A DNA stretch of 64,000 bases. Origin: Tsukamurella spumae (GTDB taxonomy: Bacteria > Actinomycetota > Actinomycetes > Mycobacteriales > Mycobacteriaceae). The stretch is taken from positions 1 to 64,000 of the forward strand of contig NZ_JAAXOQ010000020.1 in the NCBI RefSeq assembly GCF_012396015.1. The letters are read 5' to 3'. Shown in pieces: positions 40,078-50,764 of the stretch. Positions within the stretch are counted from its first letter, which is position 1. Each line of letters opens with the position of its first letter. Position numbers and translations under genes: made by a program. The notes beneath the pieces are model-generated. The model ran no database searches. It saw only the letters and a program-made list of their open reading frames with translations, and was not told the origin of the DNA.

Positions 40078-41001
40078 ATGCACACCATCGAGATCCTGCA
40101 GGCGCTGGCCGCTCCCGACGGCGGCGTCTTCTCCCGCCGGGCTGCGCTGCGTGCGGGCGCCGACTCCGCGGAGATCGAGCGCCTTCGCCATCTCGGCGAT
40201 ATCGTCGTGATCCGTCGGGGCTGGTACCGGCTCCCCGGAGCGAATGCCGTGGTCGTCGCCGCGGTGAAAGGCGGCGCCGTGATCACGTGCGTCTCCGCAC
40301 TCTCCTTCCGCCCCGGCGTCTGGATCCCGCCCCGGAAGACCGCCAAGACCACGTTGTCGAAGTCCAAGACCCACCTCCGCCGCGCACGACATCGGCGGAC
40401 GCGATCGCACGAGGACTGCGACGCGTACCAACGGCTCCCCTCCCCGACCCGCGCGGTCGACGACCTCTCGACAGCGCTGCGTTGCGCGGCGAACTGCCTC
40501 GACGCCGACGAGTTCGTTGCAGTACTCGATTCGGTGCTCCGCATGACGAACCCGCACACCATCGAGGACCTCGAGGAGATCTTCGTCGACGCCCCCGAAC
40601 GCACCAAGCGGCTGCTGAGCTTCCTCGACCCCGAGTCCGGCTCCGGGACGGAGTCCCTCACTCGGTTCCGACTGGCTCGCCTGCATATCCGCGTGCGCAG
40701 CCAGCAGACGATTCCCGGAATCGGCCGGGTGGATCTGCTGGTCGGCGACAAGCTGATCATCGAATGCGATAGCACCGACCACCACAGTGGGGTGCAGCGC
40801 CTCGTGGACAACAAGCGTGATCGGACCGCTACCCGCGGGAACTACCGCGTGATGCGGTTCGACTACACCGAGGTCGTCGCTGATTGGGACGCGATCTTGG
40901 CCGAGATCCTCGACATCGTCCGGACCGACCGCCACATGGGTGCCGTCCGAGTCGTGGAATCGGCGGATGAGGACGACACGAGGCCGGATCCGGCTTCGTG
41001 A
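40078..41001 (+). CDS. DUF559-type endonuclease-like protein with AbiEi-like N terminus (copy 2)
   Basis: 307 residues from ATG 40078 (MHTIEILQALAAPDGGVFSR), the start that aligns with copy 1. The N-terminal winged-helix region includes RRAALRAGADSAEIERLRHL and VIRRGWYRLP. The C-terminal nuclease-like region has GRVDLLVGDKLIIECDSTDH, then NKRDRTATRGNYRVMRFDYT. Identity to the 8130 gene is clear through the whole length, including the DP-A/K-S C terminus, but the 15-bp repeats are absent. Role unknown; possibly a multicopy element-associated nuclease or a toxin-antitoxin derivative. Confidence 0.7.
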   Translation: MHTIEILQALAAPDGGVFSRRAALRAGADSAEIERLRHLGDIVVIRRGWYRLPGANAVVVAAVKGGAVITCVSALSFRPGVWIPPRKTAKTTLSKSKTHLRRARHRRTRSHEDCDAYQRLPSPTRAVDDLSTALRCAANCLDADEFVAVLDSVLRMTNPHTIEDLEEIFVDAPERTKRLLSFLDPESGSGTESLTRFRLARLHIRVRSQQTIPGIGRVDLLVGDKLIIECDSTDHHSGVQRLVDNKRDRTATRGNYRVMRFDYTEVVADWDAILAEILDIVRTDRHMGAVRVVESADEDDTRPDPAS

Positions 41002-41043
41002 CCCAGGAATCGGACGGATTCACGAGGCGATACCCTGGCGGGC

Positions 41044-41535
41044 ATGAGCAACGTGCAGTTCACCCCCACCGCGGACCTGGTCGACGAGATCGGCCCCGAC
41101 GTGCGCAGCTGCGACACGCAGTTCCGCCAGTTCGGCGGCCGCAAGCAGTTCGCCGGCGAGGTCGTCACGGTGAAGTGTTTCCAGGACAACGCGCTGCTCA
41201 AGTCCGTCCTCGGCGAGCCCGGCGAGGGCCGCGTGCTGGTCATCGACGGCTCGGACTCCAGCGGCGTGCCCTCCCTGCACACTGCCCTGGTCGGCGACCT
41301 CATCGCCGAGCTGGGCCGCTCCAACGGCTGGGCGGGCATCGTCGCGTACGGCGCCGTCCGCGACGCCGCGGTGATCGGGACCCTCGACATCGGCGTCAAG
41401 GCCCTGGGCACCAACCCCCGCAAGTCGACGAAGACGGCGGAGGGGCAGCGCGACGTGCCGATCTCCTTCGGCGGGGTCACCTTCACGCCGGGCGATGTGC
41501 TCTACAGCGATGAGGACGGCATCGTCCTGAGGTAG
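41044..41535 (+). CDS. rraA: RraA family protein
   Basis: 163 residues, starting [20 protein letters not shown]. This is the RraA fold (earlier annotated as MenG). It binds and inhibits RNase E in E. coli, while many relatives are 4-hydroxy-4-methyl-2-oxoglutarate aldolases. The core [20 protein letters not shown] with the conserved Arg-Asp, and [13 protein letters not shown], match the family. The location corresponds to Rv3853. Which of the two activities applies cannot be read from sequence. Confidence 0.93.
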   Translation: MSNVQFTPTADLVDEIGPDVRSCDTQFRQFGGRKQFAGEVVTVKCFQDNALLKSVLGEPGEGRVLVIDGSDSSGVPSLHTALVGDLIAELGRSNGWAGIVAYGAVRDAAVIGTLDIGVKALGTNPRKSTKTAEGQRDVPISFGGVTFTPGDVLYSDEDGIVLR

Positions 41536-41541
41536 CGGCCC

Positions 41542-41772
41542 TCAGCGCGCGACGCGCGCCGATCGCCCGAACACCTCGACCACGTCGCCCACCGCGAGCT
41601 GCCGGCCGCGACGCGTATCGACCTCGCCGTTCACGGTCACCTCACCATCCGTGATCACGCCCTTCGCCTCCGCCCCGGAGTCGATCAGGCCCGCCAGCTT
41701 GAGGAACTGCCCCAGCCGGATCGTCTCGTCGGAGATGGCCACGTCGATCGCGTCGTTCACGCCGACCATCAT
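41542..41772 (-). CDS. S4-domain RNA-binding protein
   Basis: A 76-residue protein that is essentially one S4 domain: ETIRLGQFLKLAGLIDSGAE, then GVITDGEVTVNGEVDTRRGR, as in YbcJ-type and rRNA-associated S4 proteins. Cytoplasmic; the likely ligand is structured RNA. It converges on rraA with a 6-base gap. The lipoprotein gene upstream ends 12 bases before its start, so the two may be co-transcribed. Confidence 0.88.
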   Translation of the reverse strand: MMVGVNDAIDVAISDETIRLGQFLKLAGLIDSGAEAKGVITDGEVTVNGEVDTRRGRQLAVGDVVEVFGRSARVAR

Positions 41773-41784
41773 GCCGCAGTGGCG

Positions 41785-42627
41785 CTAGTTCGCCGCCTTC
41801 GCCTTCGCGATCACGTCGCCGAGCACGCGGTCCAGTACGTCCTGCGAGACGGCGCCCGTCCCCTGCACGGTGACCACCACGGACCGGACGCGGGCGAGCA
41901 CCGTCCGGCTGCTTCCCCCGGACTTCGCGAGCGGCTTGCCGGCGGAGTCGTCGTCGAGAGGGGTCACGTCGGAGACGTACCGGTAGGTGGGGACGCCATC
42001 GATGCTCGCGCCGGGCCCGAAAGCGTCCTCGACCGACACGGTGCGCACCTCCGGCCGGGCGAACGAGGGCTGGGCGCGCTGATAGGCGCCGCAGTCCTTG
42101 ATCCATTGCGCGGTCAGGGCGAAGACATCGGAGCCCGCGCGTTGGCGATCCACCGTGGCGGTGATGGTGGATCCGTCCGGCGCCCGGTAGGCCACGGACG
42201 CGGCGTAGTACAGGTTCCAGTCGGAGCCGTCGGCCGCGCGCGAGAAGTTCTTCCCGAAGGGCGTGTAGAGGCACTGCGCCGGACGCGTCTCCCCATCGGA
42301 CTGGCCGTGCAGACCGAGGCCGGAACCGTCCTCGGCCGCCGTGTCCGCAGGTGCGACGGTGCCGCCCACGGGGAACGCGGCGGCGCTCGGCAGGAGGCGT
42401 GCGAGCTCGGCATTGCTGCGCCCGCCCAGGTCGGTGTGGTCGGGGTGGAACGTGGCCCGGTACTCCGGGAACAGGCCCGGGTAGCTGCGCGCCACCGTCG
42501 ACGCGGCGGCGGAGGGGCTGATCGAGCCCGGCGCCGGGGACGGCGAGGGCGTATCGACACCGGCGGTGCTGCACCCGGCCAAGGCCGCCGTCAACGCCAC
42601 CGCGGTGACCGTACCGAACTTGTTCAT
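41785..42627 (-). CDS. Putative lipoprotein
   Basis: 280 residues from ATG 42627. MNKFGTVTAVALTAALAGCS is a lipoprotein signal with lipobox LAGC, so the mature Cys19 is probably acylated and the protein faces the cell-wall space. A Ser/Pro linker (TPSPSPAPGSISPS) precedes a 240-residue domain with two cysteines (AQCLYTPFGKNFS, IKDCGAYQRAQPS) that may form a disulfide, as in PknH-sensor-like domains. That resemblance is weak. Divergent from the hydrolase gene with 45 bases between the starts. Confidence 0.72.
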   Translation of the reverse strand: MNKFGTVTAVALTAALAGCSTAGVDTPSPSPAPGSISPSAAASTVARSYPGLFPEYRATFHPDHTDLGGRSNAELARLLPSAAAFPVGGTVAPADTAAEDGSGLGLHGQSDGETRPAQCLYTPFGKNFSRAADGSDWNLYYAASVAYRAPDGSTITATVDRQRAGSDVFALTAQWIKDCGAYQRAQPSFARPEVRTVSVEDAFGPGASIDGVPTYRYVSDVTPLDDDSAGKPLAKSGGSSRTVLARVRSVVVTVQGTGAVSQDVLDRVLGDVIAKAKAAN

Positions 42628-42672
42628 CGCGCCCCCGAGAATTGTTGCTCCGACGGTACTACTGTCGCCCCC

Positions 42673-43533
42673 GTGCTGCTCGAACTTGCCGGTACCCGCA
42701 CCCACGTGGTGGTCGACGGTCCGCGCGGACCGGAATCCGGTCCGCCGGTCGTGCTCAATTCCGGCCTGGCCGGCAATTGGTTCGACTGGGACGCCGTCAC
42801 CGAATTGCTGACGGCGGGCCGCACCGTCGTCCGCCTGGACCGGCCCGGTTACGGCCTCTCCGATCCCTGGCCCGACGGTGCCGTGCCCACCCTGGAGTCC
42901 GAGACCGCGCGGCTGCACGAGCTGCTCGACGCGCTGCAGCTGGAGTCCGCGGTCATGGTGGGCCACTCGATGGCCGCCTTCTACGTGGAGGCCTTCGCCC
43001 GCGAATTTCCCGCGCGGACAGCGGGTTCGGTGATCCTCGACGGGAGCGTCGAGTCCTCGCCGCGCTGGGTCCTGCCGGGCGACCTGCGCGACGACATCCT
43101 GCGGCGGTCGGCCGACGTGGCCACCGCGGTGGGGATGAACCGCTTGGGCCCGGCGGCGCACCGGATGCTCGGCGGCGCGACCCCGCCCCCCGAGCACGCG
43201 GACATCCTGAAGTCGGACGCCTACTTCAAGGCCGCGTTCCTGGAGAACGGGAGGTACCCGGTCCTGGCGCACGAGCTGGCCGCGCTGCGCGAACGCCGGG
43301 AGTTGGCGCCGGGGATCCCGACCATCGTCGCGGCGGCGTACGGCGGGCACCGCACGCCCCTATCGGCCCGGTGGCTCAGGGAGCAGCGGGGTCTCGCGGA
43401 CCTACTGCGCGCCCGCTACGCGGTGATCTCGCCCAGTGGGCACCTGGTGATGGCCGACCAGCCCGCTCAGGTGGCGGCGCTGGTGCTCGACGCGGTCAGC
43501 CGACGCGGAGGCTCCGCAGGTCGGACGAGGTGA
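42673..43533 (+). CDS. Alpha/beta-fold hydrolase
   Basis: 286 residues from GTG 42673. Oxyanion region: VVLNSGLAGNWFDWDAV; nucleophile elbow: MVGHSMAAFYVEAFA (Ser at about 102); late motif SPSGHLVMADQP with the catalytic His. The strand order fits a serine hydrolase such as an esterase or peptidase; the substrate is unknown. No signal peptide. Its 3' end overlaps a small minus-strand coding frame. Confidence 0.85.
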   Translation: MLLELAGTRTHVVVDGPRGPESGPPVVLNSGLAGNWFDWDAVTELLTAGRTVVRLDRPGYGLSDPWPDGAVPTLESETARLHELLDALQLESAVMVGHSMAAFYVEAFAREFPARTAGSVILDGSVESSPRWVLPGDLRDDILRRSADVATAVGMNRLGPAAHRMLGGATPPPEHADILKSDAYFKAAFLENGRYPVLAHELAALRERRELAPGIPTIVAAAYGGHRTPLSARWLREQRGLADLLRARYAVISPSGHLVMADQPAQVAALVLDAVSRRGGSAGRTR

Positions 43534-43642
43534 CGAGGCGCTCGCCGTCCTCCGTGAGCAGGAGCGCCAGGCGCCGGTTCCGCAGGCGCAGGCGGGCAAG
43601 GGTGCGTGAGCCCAGGATGGCGGGGCGGCGGGTCAGCTTCAC
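43496..43642 (-). CDS. Small basic protein (48 residues)
   Basis: A short frame from GTG 43642 with TCGGAGA upstream, reading VKLTRRPAILGSRTLARLRL and ending VTSSDLRSLRVG. Third codon positions are almost all G or C, far above the neighbouring intergenic sequence, which argues for real coding. It overlaps the 3' end of the hydrolase gene by 38 bases tail to tail. It is strongly basic in the first half and resembles no family I know. Confidence 0.4.
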   Translation of the reverse strand: MKLTRRPAILGSRTLARLRLRNRRLALLLTEDGERLVTSSDLRSLRVG

Positions 43643-43844
43643 GGGGAATCTCCGAGGGTGCGATCTCGATGCATAACGATTGGTTACAGATACTGTATTG
43701 CTTCCTGAGGGCGCGGTCCAGTGCTCGCACCGCCAGCGTGTCCGTCCTCACAACCGGGTTCCACGAAGGCCCGCGCGGCGACGCGGCTAATCTGTCATTG
43801 TTCAACCGCAGATTTGCGTCCCAACACATCCTCCAAGGAGAACC

Positions 43845-44369
43845 GTGTCCGATCTCGACGACCTGCTCAAGTCCATTCCGCTCGCCGACATCGCGGCCCA
43901 GCTCGGCGTCTCGGAGGACGTCGCCTCGGAGGCCGTGAACCAGACCGTTCCGACCCTCCTCGCCGGTCTCCAGGCGCAGGACACCACCGAGGCTCCCGCC
44001 CAGCTCATCGACGCCGCCGACAACGGCGACGGCCAGGAGATCGTGGCCAGCCTGTTCGGTGAGAAGACCGACGACGTGGCGGCCGCCGCGGCCGCGCCGC
44101 TGTCGTCGGGCGTCACCGACGGCCTGGTCAAGCAGCTCCTGCCGATCCTCGCGCCGATCGTGATCAGCTTCGTCATGAAGAAGATGACGAGCGGTGGCGC
44201 CGCGGCCCCCGAGCAGCAGGCTCAGGCCCCGCAGCAGGGCGGCGGCGATCTGCTCGGCAGCATCCTGGGCAACATGCTCGGCGGCGGCAACTCGGGCGCG
44301 AGCGCCGGCGGCAACGCCGCGGGCAATGTGCTCGGCAGCATCCTCGGCGGCCTGCTCAAGGGCAAGTAG
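43845..44369 (+). CDS. DUF937 family protein
   Basis: 174 residues from GTG 43845. The N-terminal SIPLADIAAQLGVSEDVASE and AVNQTVPTLLAGLQAQ, followed by ILAPIVISFVMKKM, are typical of DUF937. A Gly/Gln-rich stretch follows, and the protein ends in repeated short motifs (LLGSILGNMLGG, VLGSILGGLLKG). The family is widespread and its function unknown; it may be membrane-associated. A strong terminator follows. Confidence 0.88.
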   Translation: MSDLDDLLKSIPLADIAAQLGVSEDVASEAVNQTVPTLLAGLQAQDTTEAPAQLIDAADNGDGQEIVASLFGEKTDDVAAAAAAPLSSGVTDGLVKQLLPILAPIVISFVMKKMTSGGAAAPEQQAQAPQQGGGDLLGSILGNMLGGGNSGASAGGNAAGNVLGSILGGLLKGK

Positions 44370-44390
44370 CCGCACCGCAGCACCACGCGG

Positions 44391-44423
44391 AAGGCCGGGC
44401 CCCCTCTCGGGGAGCCCGGCCTT
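44391..44423. terminator. Bidirectional terminator between the DUF937 gene and gltD
   Basis: AAGGCCGGGC (44391-44400) pairs with GCCCGGCCTT (44414-44423), an inner CCCC/GGGG stem extends it, and TT(CC) follows. Suited to end both convergent transcripts. Confidence 0.85.
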
Positions 44424-44469
44424 TTCCGTTCGTGGCCCGACGGTGCGCGCGGCACCGTCGGGCGTCCGA

Positions 44470-45936
44470 CTACCGCTGCGGCGCGGCGGTGGGCACGATC
44501 GGCGCGGGAAGCGCCGTGTCGCCCATGAGGAAGCGGTCGACGGCGGCCGCGGCGCTGCGGCCCTCCGCGATCGCCCACACGATGAGCGACTGGCCGCGGC
44601 CCGCGTCACCGGCCACGAACACGCCGGGGACCGTCGACTGGAAGTCGTCGCCGCGCGCGACATTGCCGCGCTCGTTGTACTCGACGCCCAGCTTGTCGAG
44701 CAGGTCGTCGCGCTGCGGGCCGACGAAGCCCATCGCCAGGAGGACGAGGTCGGCCTCGAGGGTGAAGTCGGTACCCTCGACCTTCTCGAACCGGCCGCCC
44801 TCCATCTTGACCTCGTACGCCTTGAGGCCGGTGACCTTGCCGTCCTCGCCGACGAACTCCTCGGTGCTGACGGAGAACTTGCGCTCGCCGCCCTCCTCGT
44901 GCGCGGAGCTGATGCGGTACATGAGCGGGTAGGTCGGCCACGGGGTCGACTCCGCGCGCTCGCGGGGCGGCACCGGCATGATCTCGAACTGGTGCACGAT
45001 CTCCGCGCCCTGACGCAGCGAGGTGCCCAGGCAGTCGGCGCCGGTGTCACCGCCGCCGATGATGACGACCTTCTTGCCCTTGGCGTGCAGCGGCGGCAGG
45101 CCGTCCTCGTCGAGGACGTCGTCGCCGACCGCGGCGCGGTTTGCCCACGGCAGGAACTCCATCGCCTGGTGGATGCCGTCCAGCTCGCGGCCGGGGATCG
45201 GCAGGTCGCGCCAGACGGTCGCCCCGTTGGCGAGCACGACCGCGTCGAAGTCCTCGCGGAGCTGCTCGACGGTGACGTCCACACCCACGTTGACCCCGGT
45301 CTTGAAAACCGTTCCCTCGGCGTTCATCTGGGCGAGGCGACGATCGATGTGCCGCTTCTCCATCTTGAACTCGGGGATGCCGTAGCGCAGCAGGCCGCCG
45401 ACGCGATCGGCGCGCTCGAACACCGTCACCGTGTGCCCGCCGCGGGTGAGCTGCTGCGCGGCGGCCAGGCCCGAGGGGCCCGAGCCGACGACGGCGATCT
45501 TCTTGCCGGTCAGCTTGGTCGGGTGCTGCGGCGAGACCCAGCCCTCGTCGAAGGCCTTGTCGATGAGCTCGACCTCGACCTGCTTGATGGTGACGGGGTC
45601 CTGGTTGATGCCGAGCACGCACGACGCCTCACAGGGCGCCGGGCACAACCGTCCGGTGAACTCCGGGAAGTTGTTCGTGGCGTGCAGCCGCTCGATGCCG
45701 TCGTACCAGCGATCCTTGTACGCCAGCGTGTTCCACTCGGGGATCAGGTTCCCCAGCGGGCAACCGTTGTGGCAGAACGGGATACCGCAGTCCATGCACC
45801 GGGATGCCTGCTTGCGCAGGGTGTCCCCGTCGAAGGGCTTGTAGACCTCGTTCCAGTCCAGCAGACGGAGCGGGACCGGCCGGCGGACCGGCAGTTCACG
45901 GGAGTTGTGCTTCAGAAAGCCTTGCGGATCAGCCAC
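44470..45936 (-). CDS. gltD: Glutamate synthase, small subunit
   Basis: A 488-residue FAD/NADPH-binding subunit that passes electrons to the large subunit for glutamate synthesis from glutamine and 2-oxoglutarate. The N-terminal cysteines for Fe-S clusters are present: [20 protein letters not shown] and [16 protein letters not shown] site: [22 protein letters not shown] site: [18 protein letters not shown]-terminal FAD contact: [19 protein letters not shown]. Its start lies 8 bases inside the end of gltB, so the two subunits are translationally coupled. Position of Rv3858c. Confidence 0.97.
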   Translation of the reverse strand: MADPQGFLKHNSRELPVRRPVPLRLLDWNEVYKPFDGDTLRKQASRCMDCGIPFCHNGCPLGNLIPEWNTLAYKDRWYDGIERLHATNNFPEFTGRLCPAPCEASCVLGINQDPVTIKQVEVELIDKAFDEGWVSPQHPTKLTGKKIAVVGSGPSGLAAAQQLTRGGHTVTVFERADRVGGLLRYGIPEFKMEKRHIDRRLAQMNAEGTVFKTGVNVGVDVTVEQLREDFDAVVLANGATVWRDLPIPGRELDGIHQAMEFLPWANRAAVGDDVLDEDGLPPLHAKGKKVVIIGGGDTGADCLGTSLRQGAEIVHQFEIMPVPPRERAESTPWPTYPLMYRISSAHEEGGERKFSVSTEEFVGEDGKVTGLKAYEVKMEGGRFEKVEGTDFTLEADLVLLAMGFVGPQRDDLLDKLGVEYNERGNVARGDDFQSTVPGVFVAGDAGRGQSLIVWAIAEGRSAAAAVDRFLMGDTALPAPIVPTAAPQR

Positions 45937-48900
45937 GAGCGGCCTCCATCACTGCGTCGTCGATGTCGCGGCCGTCCAGTTCGGCACGCTTGATGGCGGT
46001 GAGCACGCGCTTGTAGTCGCGCGGCATCACCTTGGCGAAGAGCTGACGCTCCCGGCCCCAGTTGGCCAGGATCCGCTCCGCGATCGCGGAGTCGGTGTAC
46101 TCGTAGTGCTTGGTCACGGCCTCGAGGACGAACTCGATGTCGTCCTCGCCCAACGACTCCAGCTCCACCAGCTCGGTGTTGAGGTCGCGCTCGAACTGGC
46201 CGTCGGCGTTGTAGACGTAGGCCACGCCGCCGGACATGCCGGCGCCGAAGTTGCGTCCCGTGTCGCCGAGGACCACCACGCGGCCGCCGGTCATGTACTC
46301 GCAGCCGTGGTCGCCCACGCCCTCGACCACCGCGACGGCGCCCGAGTTGCGCACCGCGAAGCGCTCGCCGGCCTTGCCGCTGAGGTACACCTCGCCGCCG
46401 GTCGCACCGAACAGGATCACGTTGCCCGCGATGATGTTCTCGGCGGCGACGAAGCCCTCGGGGGCGTTGCGCGCCGGCCGGACCACGATCTTGCCGCCGG
46501 ACAGGCCCTTGCCCACGAAGTCGTTGGCGTCGCCCTCGAGGCGCAGCGTGATGCCCTTCGGCACGAAGGCGCCGAAACTGTTGCCCGCGCTGCCCCGGAA
46601 GGTGATGTCGATCGTGTCCTCGGGGAGCCCGTCGGCGCCGTGCGCCTTGGTCACCTCGTGGCCCAGCATCGTGCCCACGGTGCGGTTGACGTTGGAGATC
46701 GGCGTCTCGATCGTGACCGGGGCACCGGTCTCCACCGCGACCCGCGCCTGCGAGATCAGCTGCTGGTCCAGGGCCTTCTCGAGACCGTGGTCCTGGGGCT
46801 GGCTGCAGAACGGGTCCTGCTTCATGAACGGCGAGTCGACCTGGGCCAGGATCGGCGAGAGGTCGAGCTTGCCCGCCTTCGCACCTCCCCAATGCGCCTG
46901 CGCCGCAGTGGTGTCGAGGATCTGCGACTGGCCGACGGCCTCCTGCAGGGTGCGGAAGCCCAGCTCGGCGAGGAGCTCGCGCACCTCCTCGGCGATGTAG
47001 CGGAAGAAGTTCTCCACGAACTCGGGCTTGCCGGTGAAGCGCCGGCGCAGCACCGGGTTCTGCGTGGCCACGCCCACCGGGCAGGTGTCCAGGTGGCAGA
47101 CCCGCATCATGATGCAGCCGGAGACCACCAGCGGGGCGGTCGCGAAGCCGAACTCCTCGCCGCCGAGCAGCGCCGCGACGATGACGTCCCGACCCGTCTT
47201 GAGCTGACCGTCGACCTGCACCACGATCCGGTCGCGCAGACCGTTGAGCAGCAGCGTCTGCTGGGTCTCGGCGAGGCCGATCTCCCAGGGCGCGCCGGCG
47301 TGCTTGACCGAGGTCAGCGGGGTGGCGCCGGTGCCGCCGTCGTGGCCCGAGATGAGCACGACGTCGGCGTGCGCCTTGGAGACGCCCGCGGCGACGGTGC
47401 CCACGCCGATCTCCGAGACCAGTTTCACGTGGATCCGCGCCTGCGGGTTCGCGTTCTTCAGGTCGTGGATCAGCTGCGCGAGATCCTCGATCGAGTAGAT
47501 GTCGTGGTGCGGGGGCGGCGAGATCAGGCCGACGCCCGGCGTCGATCCGCGGACCTCGGCGACCCAGGGGTACACCTTGTGCGGGGGCAGCTGCCCGCCC
47601 TCGCCGGGCTTCGCGCCCTGCGCCATCTTGATCTGGATATCGGTGCAGTTGCTCAGGTAGTGCGAGGTCACGCCGAACCGGCCCGAGGCGACCTGCTTGA
47701 TCGCGCTGCGCCGGAGATCGCCGTTCTCGTCGGGGGTGAACCGCCGCGGATCCTCGCCGCCCTCACCGGAGTTGCTGCGGCCGCCGAGCCGGTTCATGGC
47801 GATCGCCAGGGTCTCGTGCGCCTCCGCCGAGATCGAGCCGTAGCTCATGGCGCCGGTCGAGAACCGCTTGACGATCTCGCTCACGGGCTCCACCTCGTCG
47901 ACGGAGATCGACGGGCGGTCGCTGTTGAAGCGGAACAGTCCGCGCAGCGAGGCCAGGCGCGTGCTCTGGTCGTTGACCAGCGCGGTGTACTCCTTGAACA
48001 CCTTGTACTGCCCGGTGCGCGTCGCGTGCTGGAGCTTGAAGACGGTGTCCGGGTTGAACAGGTGGTACTCGCCCTCACGACGCCACTGGTACTCGCCGCC
48101 CACCTCGAGCTCGCGGTGCGCCAGCTCCTCGGGGCGGTCGTTCATGGCGCGCTTGTGCCGCGCGGCCACGTCGGCGGCGATCTCCTCCAGGCCGATCCCG
48201 TCGAGCTGGCTCTGCAGGCCGGTGAAGAACTCGTCGACGATCTCCTGCGACAGGCCGATGACCTGGAACAGCTGCGCACCGGTGTACGAGGCGAGAGTGG
48301 AGATGCCCATCTTGGACATCACCTTGAGCACGCCCTTGCCGGCCGCCTTGACGTAGTTGGCGTTGAGCTTCTCCAGGGGGGTGCCGTTGAGCTCGCCGCG
48401 GAGGTGCATGTCCTCGATGGTCGCGAAGGCCATGTACGGGTTCACCGCCGCCGCACCGCAGCCGATGAGCGCGGCCATGTGGTGCACCTCGCGGGCGTCG
48501 CCGGACTCGACGATGAGGCCGACCTTGGTGCGGCTGCGCTCGCGCACCAGGTGGTGGTGCACGGCGGAGGTCAGCAGCAGCGACGGGATCGGCGCCAGCA
48601 GCCGGTCGGAGTTGCGGTCCGACAGAATGATCAGGCGCGCGCCACCGGCGATCGCCTCGGAGACCCGGGTGCGCACGGTGTCCAGCGCCTCGCGCAGGCC
48701 CTTGCCGCCCTCGGCGACGTGGTACAGGCCCGGGATGACCACGGACCGGAACTCGGGCAGGGTGCCGTCGTCGTTGACCTTGACCAGCTTGATCAGCTCG
48801 TCGTTGTTGAGGATCGGCTGGTCCAGGTGGATCTGGCGGCAGCTGCCCGGCTCCGGGTGCAGCAGGTCGCCCTCGCCGCCGATGGTGCCGCCGAGGCTGG

Positions 48901-50536
48901 TGACGATCTCCTCGCGGATGGCGTCCAGCGGCGGGTTGGTCACCTGCGCGAACAGCTGCTGGAAGTAGTCGAACAGCAGCCGGGGCCGCAGCGACAGCAC
49001 GGCGACCGGGGTATCGGTGCCCATGGAGCCGATCGCCTCGGCACCCGTCTTCGCCATCGGCGTGAGCAGCAGGTCCAGTTCCTCGGTGGTGTACCCGAAC
49101 ATCTGCTGCCGCTGGGTGACCCGGTCGTGCGGCATCACGGGGTGCGGGCGGTCCGGGAGCTCCTTGAGGCGCAGCAGTCCCTCGTCGAGCCACTGCTGGT
49201 AGGGCTCGGCCGCGGCCAGGTCGCTCTTGATCTCCTCATCGGAGACGATGCGCCCCTGCGCCGTGTCCACCAGGAACATGCGGCCCGGCTGCAGGCGGGT
49301 CTTGTAGACCACCTCGGAGTGGTCGATGTCGAGGACGCCGACCTCCGAGCCGAGCACGACGAGGCCGTCCTTGGTGACCCAGATCCGCGACGGGCGAAGG
49401 CCGTTGCGGTCCAGCACGGCGCCGATCAGGGTGCCGTCGGTGAAGCACACCGACGCCGGCCCGTCCCACGGCTCCATCAAGGAGGAGTGGTACTCGTAGA
49501 ACGCCCGGCGCGCCGGGTCCATGTCCTGGTGCCGCTCCCACGCCTCGGGGATCATCATCAGCACGGCGTGCGGCAGGCTGCGACCGCCCAGGTGCAGCAG
49601 CTCGAGGACCTCGTCGAAGCGCGCGGTGTCGGAACCGCCCTCCGTGCAGATCGGGAAGATCTTGTCGGCGGCGTCCTCGCCGAACGCCGAGACATCGAGC
49701 AGCGCCTCGCGGGCCCGCATCCAGTTCTCGTTGCCGCCGACGGTGTTGATCTCGCCGTTGTGGGCGACCCGCCGGTACGGGTGGGCCAGCGGCCAGCTCG
49801 GGAAGGTGTTCGTGGAGAAACGCGAATGCACCAGGCCCAGAGCCGATTCCACGCGCTCGTCCTGCAGGTCCACGAAGAATCCGCGCAGCTGCGGAGTGGT
49901 CAGCATGCCCTTGTAGACGAAGGTCTGGCCGGACAGCGACGGGAAGTACACCGACTCCTCGCCCTGCGAGCCGGCGCCCGCACCGTCGGTGCCGAGCTCG
50001 CGCTCGATCCGCTTGCGGATCACGAAGCAGCGCCGCTCGAGGTCCATACCGGACAGGGGTGCACCGTCGGAATCCGTTCCGGCGATGAAGATCTGGCGCA
50101 TGGTGGGCATCGCATCGCGCGCCAGCGCTCCCAGCGAGCCGTCGTCGGTGGGCTGATCGCGCCAACCCAGGACCGTCAGGCCCTCCGCGGCGACGATCCG
50201 CTCCACGCCCGCCGCGGCGGCCGTCGCCTCCGCGGCGGCCTGCGGCAGGAAGGCGATGCCCGTGGCGTAGGCGCCCTGGTGGGGCAGCTCGAAGTCCACG
50301 ACCTCGCGGAAGAAGCGGTCCGGCACCTGGATCAGGATGCCCGCGCCGTCACCGGTGTTGGGCTCGGCGCCGGCGGCGCCACGGTGCTCGAGGTTGACCA
50401 GGGCGGTGATGGCCTTGTCGACGATGTCCCGGGACTTGCGCCCGTGCATGTCCACCACGAAGGCGACGCCACACGCGTCGTGCTCGTTGGCGGGGTGGTA
50501 CAGGCCCTGCGGGCCCGGGGGGACGAATCGGCTCAT
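45929..50536 (-). CDS. gltB: Glutamate synthase, large subunit
   Basis: 1535 residues, the full length of the NADPH-GOGAT alpha subunit. After a short propeptide the catalytic Cys follows ANEHD ([20 protein letters not shown]). The glutaminase domain (class II amidotransferase) occupies the first 400 residues, including [20 protein letters not shown] and [20 protein letters not shown]. The FMN/synthase domain has [16 protein letters not shown], the 3Fe-4S cysteines in [18 protein letters not shown], and a C-terminal beta-helix rich in Gly. It forms an operon with gltD and is transcribed away from the FetB-like gene. Position of Rv3859c. Confidence 0.98.
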   Translation of the reverse strand: MSRFVPPGPQGLYHPANEHDACGVAFVVDMHGRKSRDIVDKAITALVNLEHRGAAGAEPNTGDGAGILIQVPDRFFREVVDFELPHQGAYATGIAFLPQAAAEATAAAAGVERIVAAEGLTVLGWRDQPTDDGSLGALARDAMPTMRQIFIAGTDSDGAPLSGMDLERRCFVIRKRIERELGTDGAGAGSQGEESVYFPSLSGQTFVYKGMLTTPQLRGFFVDLQDERVESALGLVHSRFSTNTFPSWPLAHPYRRVAHNGEINTVGGNENWMRAREALLDVSAFGEDAADKIFPICTEGGSDTARFDEVLELLHLGGRSLPHAVLMMIPEAWERHQDMDPARRAFYEYHSSLMEPWDGPASVCFTDGTLIGAVLDRNGLRPSRIWVTKDGLVVLGSEVGVLDIDHSEVVYKTRLQPGRMFLVDTAQGRIVSDEEIKSDLAAAEPYQQWLDEGLLRLKELPDRPHPVMPHDRVTQRQQMFGYTTEELDLLLTPMAKTGAEAIGSMGTDTPVAVLSLRPRLLFDYFQQLFAQVTNPPLDAIREEIVTSLGGTIGGEGDLLHPEPGSCRQIHLDQPILNNDELIKLVKVNDDGTLPEFRSVVIPGLYHVAEGGKGLREALDTVRTRVSEAIAGGARLIILSDRNSDRLLAPIPSLLLTSAVHHHLVRERSRTKVGLIVESGDAREVHHMAALIGCGAAAVNPYMAFATIEDMHLRGELNGTPLEKLNANYVKAAGKGVLKVMSKMGISTLASYTGAQLFQVIGLSQEIVDEFFTGLQSQLDGIGLEEIAADVAARHKRAMNDRPEELAHRELEVGGEYQWRREGEYHLFNPDTVFKLQHATRTGQYKVFKEYTALVNDQSTRLASLRGLFRFNSDRPSISVDEVEPVSEIVKRFSTGAMSYGSISAEAHETLAIAMNRLGGRSNSGEGGEDPRRFTPDENGDLRRSAIKQVASGRFGVTSHYLSNCTDIQIKMAQGAKPGEGGQLPPHKVYPWVAEVRGSTPGVGLISPPPHHDIYSIEDLAQLIHDLKNANPQARIHVKLVSEIGVGTVAAGVSKAHADVVLISGHDGGTGATPLTSVKHAGAPWEIGLAETQQTLLLNGLRDRIVVQVDGQLKTGRDVIVAALLGGEEFGFATAPLVVSGCIMMRVCHLDTCPVGVATQNPVLRRRFTGKPEFVENFFRYIAEEVRELLAELGFRTLQEAVGQSQILDTTAAQAHWGGAKAGKLDLSPILAQVDSPFMKQDPFCSQPQDHGLEKALDQQLISQARVAVETGAPVTIETPISNVNRTVGTMLGHEVTKAHGADGLPEDTIDITFRGSAGNSFGAFVPKGITLRLEGDANDFVGKGLSGGKIVVRPARNAPEGFVAAENIIAGNVILFGATGGEVYLSGKAGERFAVRNSGAVAVVEGVGDHGCEYMTGGRVVVLGDTGRNFGAGMSGGVAYVYNADGQFERDLNTELVELESLGEDDIEFVLEAVTKHYEYTDSAIAERILANWGRERQLFAKVMPRDYKRVLTAIKRAELDGRDIDDAVMEAARG

Positions 50537-50764
50537 CGAATACCTGCCTTAGCGCAGCGCCTCACGGCGGAACGGACGGATCAAGGGCGGCGAACAGCGC
50601 GCGTCCGTCGGACGCGGCTCGCCTCAGGCATCGTTGGCTGTAGTCAAAACTGTAGTTTCCCCCGCCCGGATCACAAAATGAAAGGCCATCCTTACTCTGC
50701 TTGACCTGGGGTGATTGCCGGTCGCGGCACAGCGGACCCCAGGTTTCGGCTAGGTTTCCCCCTC

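Noticed and set aside
45905-50704. 1599-codon open frame on the plus strand
   Set aside because: It is exactly antisense to gltB and the start of gltD, with low-complexity Arg/Val/His/Leu composition. High G+C with third-position bias creates such shadows.
50537-50764. GlnR/AmtR nitrogen box upstream of gltB
   Set aside because: Looked for because GOGAT genes are often nitrogen-controlled; GAAAC-like pieces occur but no arrangement matches a known consensus well enough.
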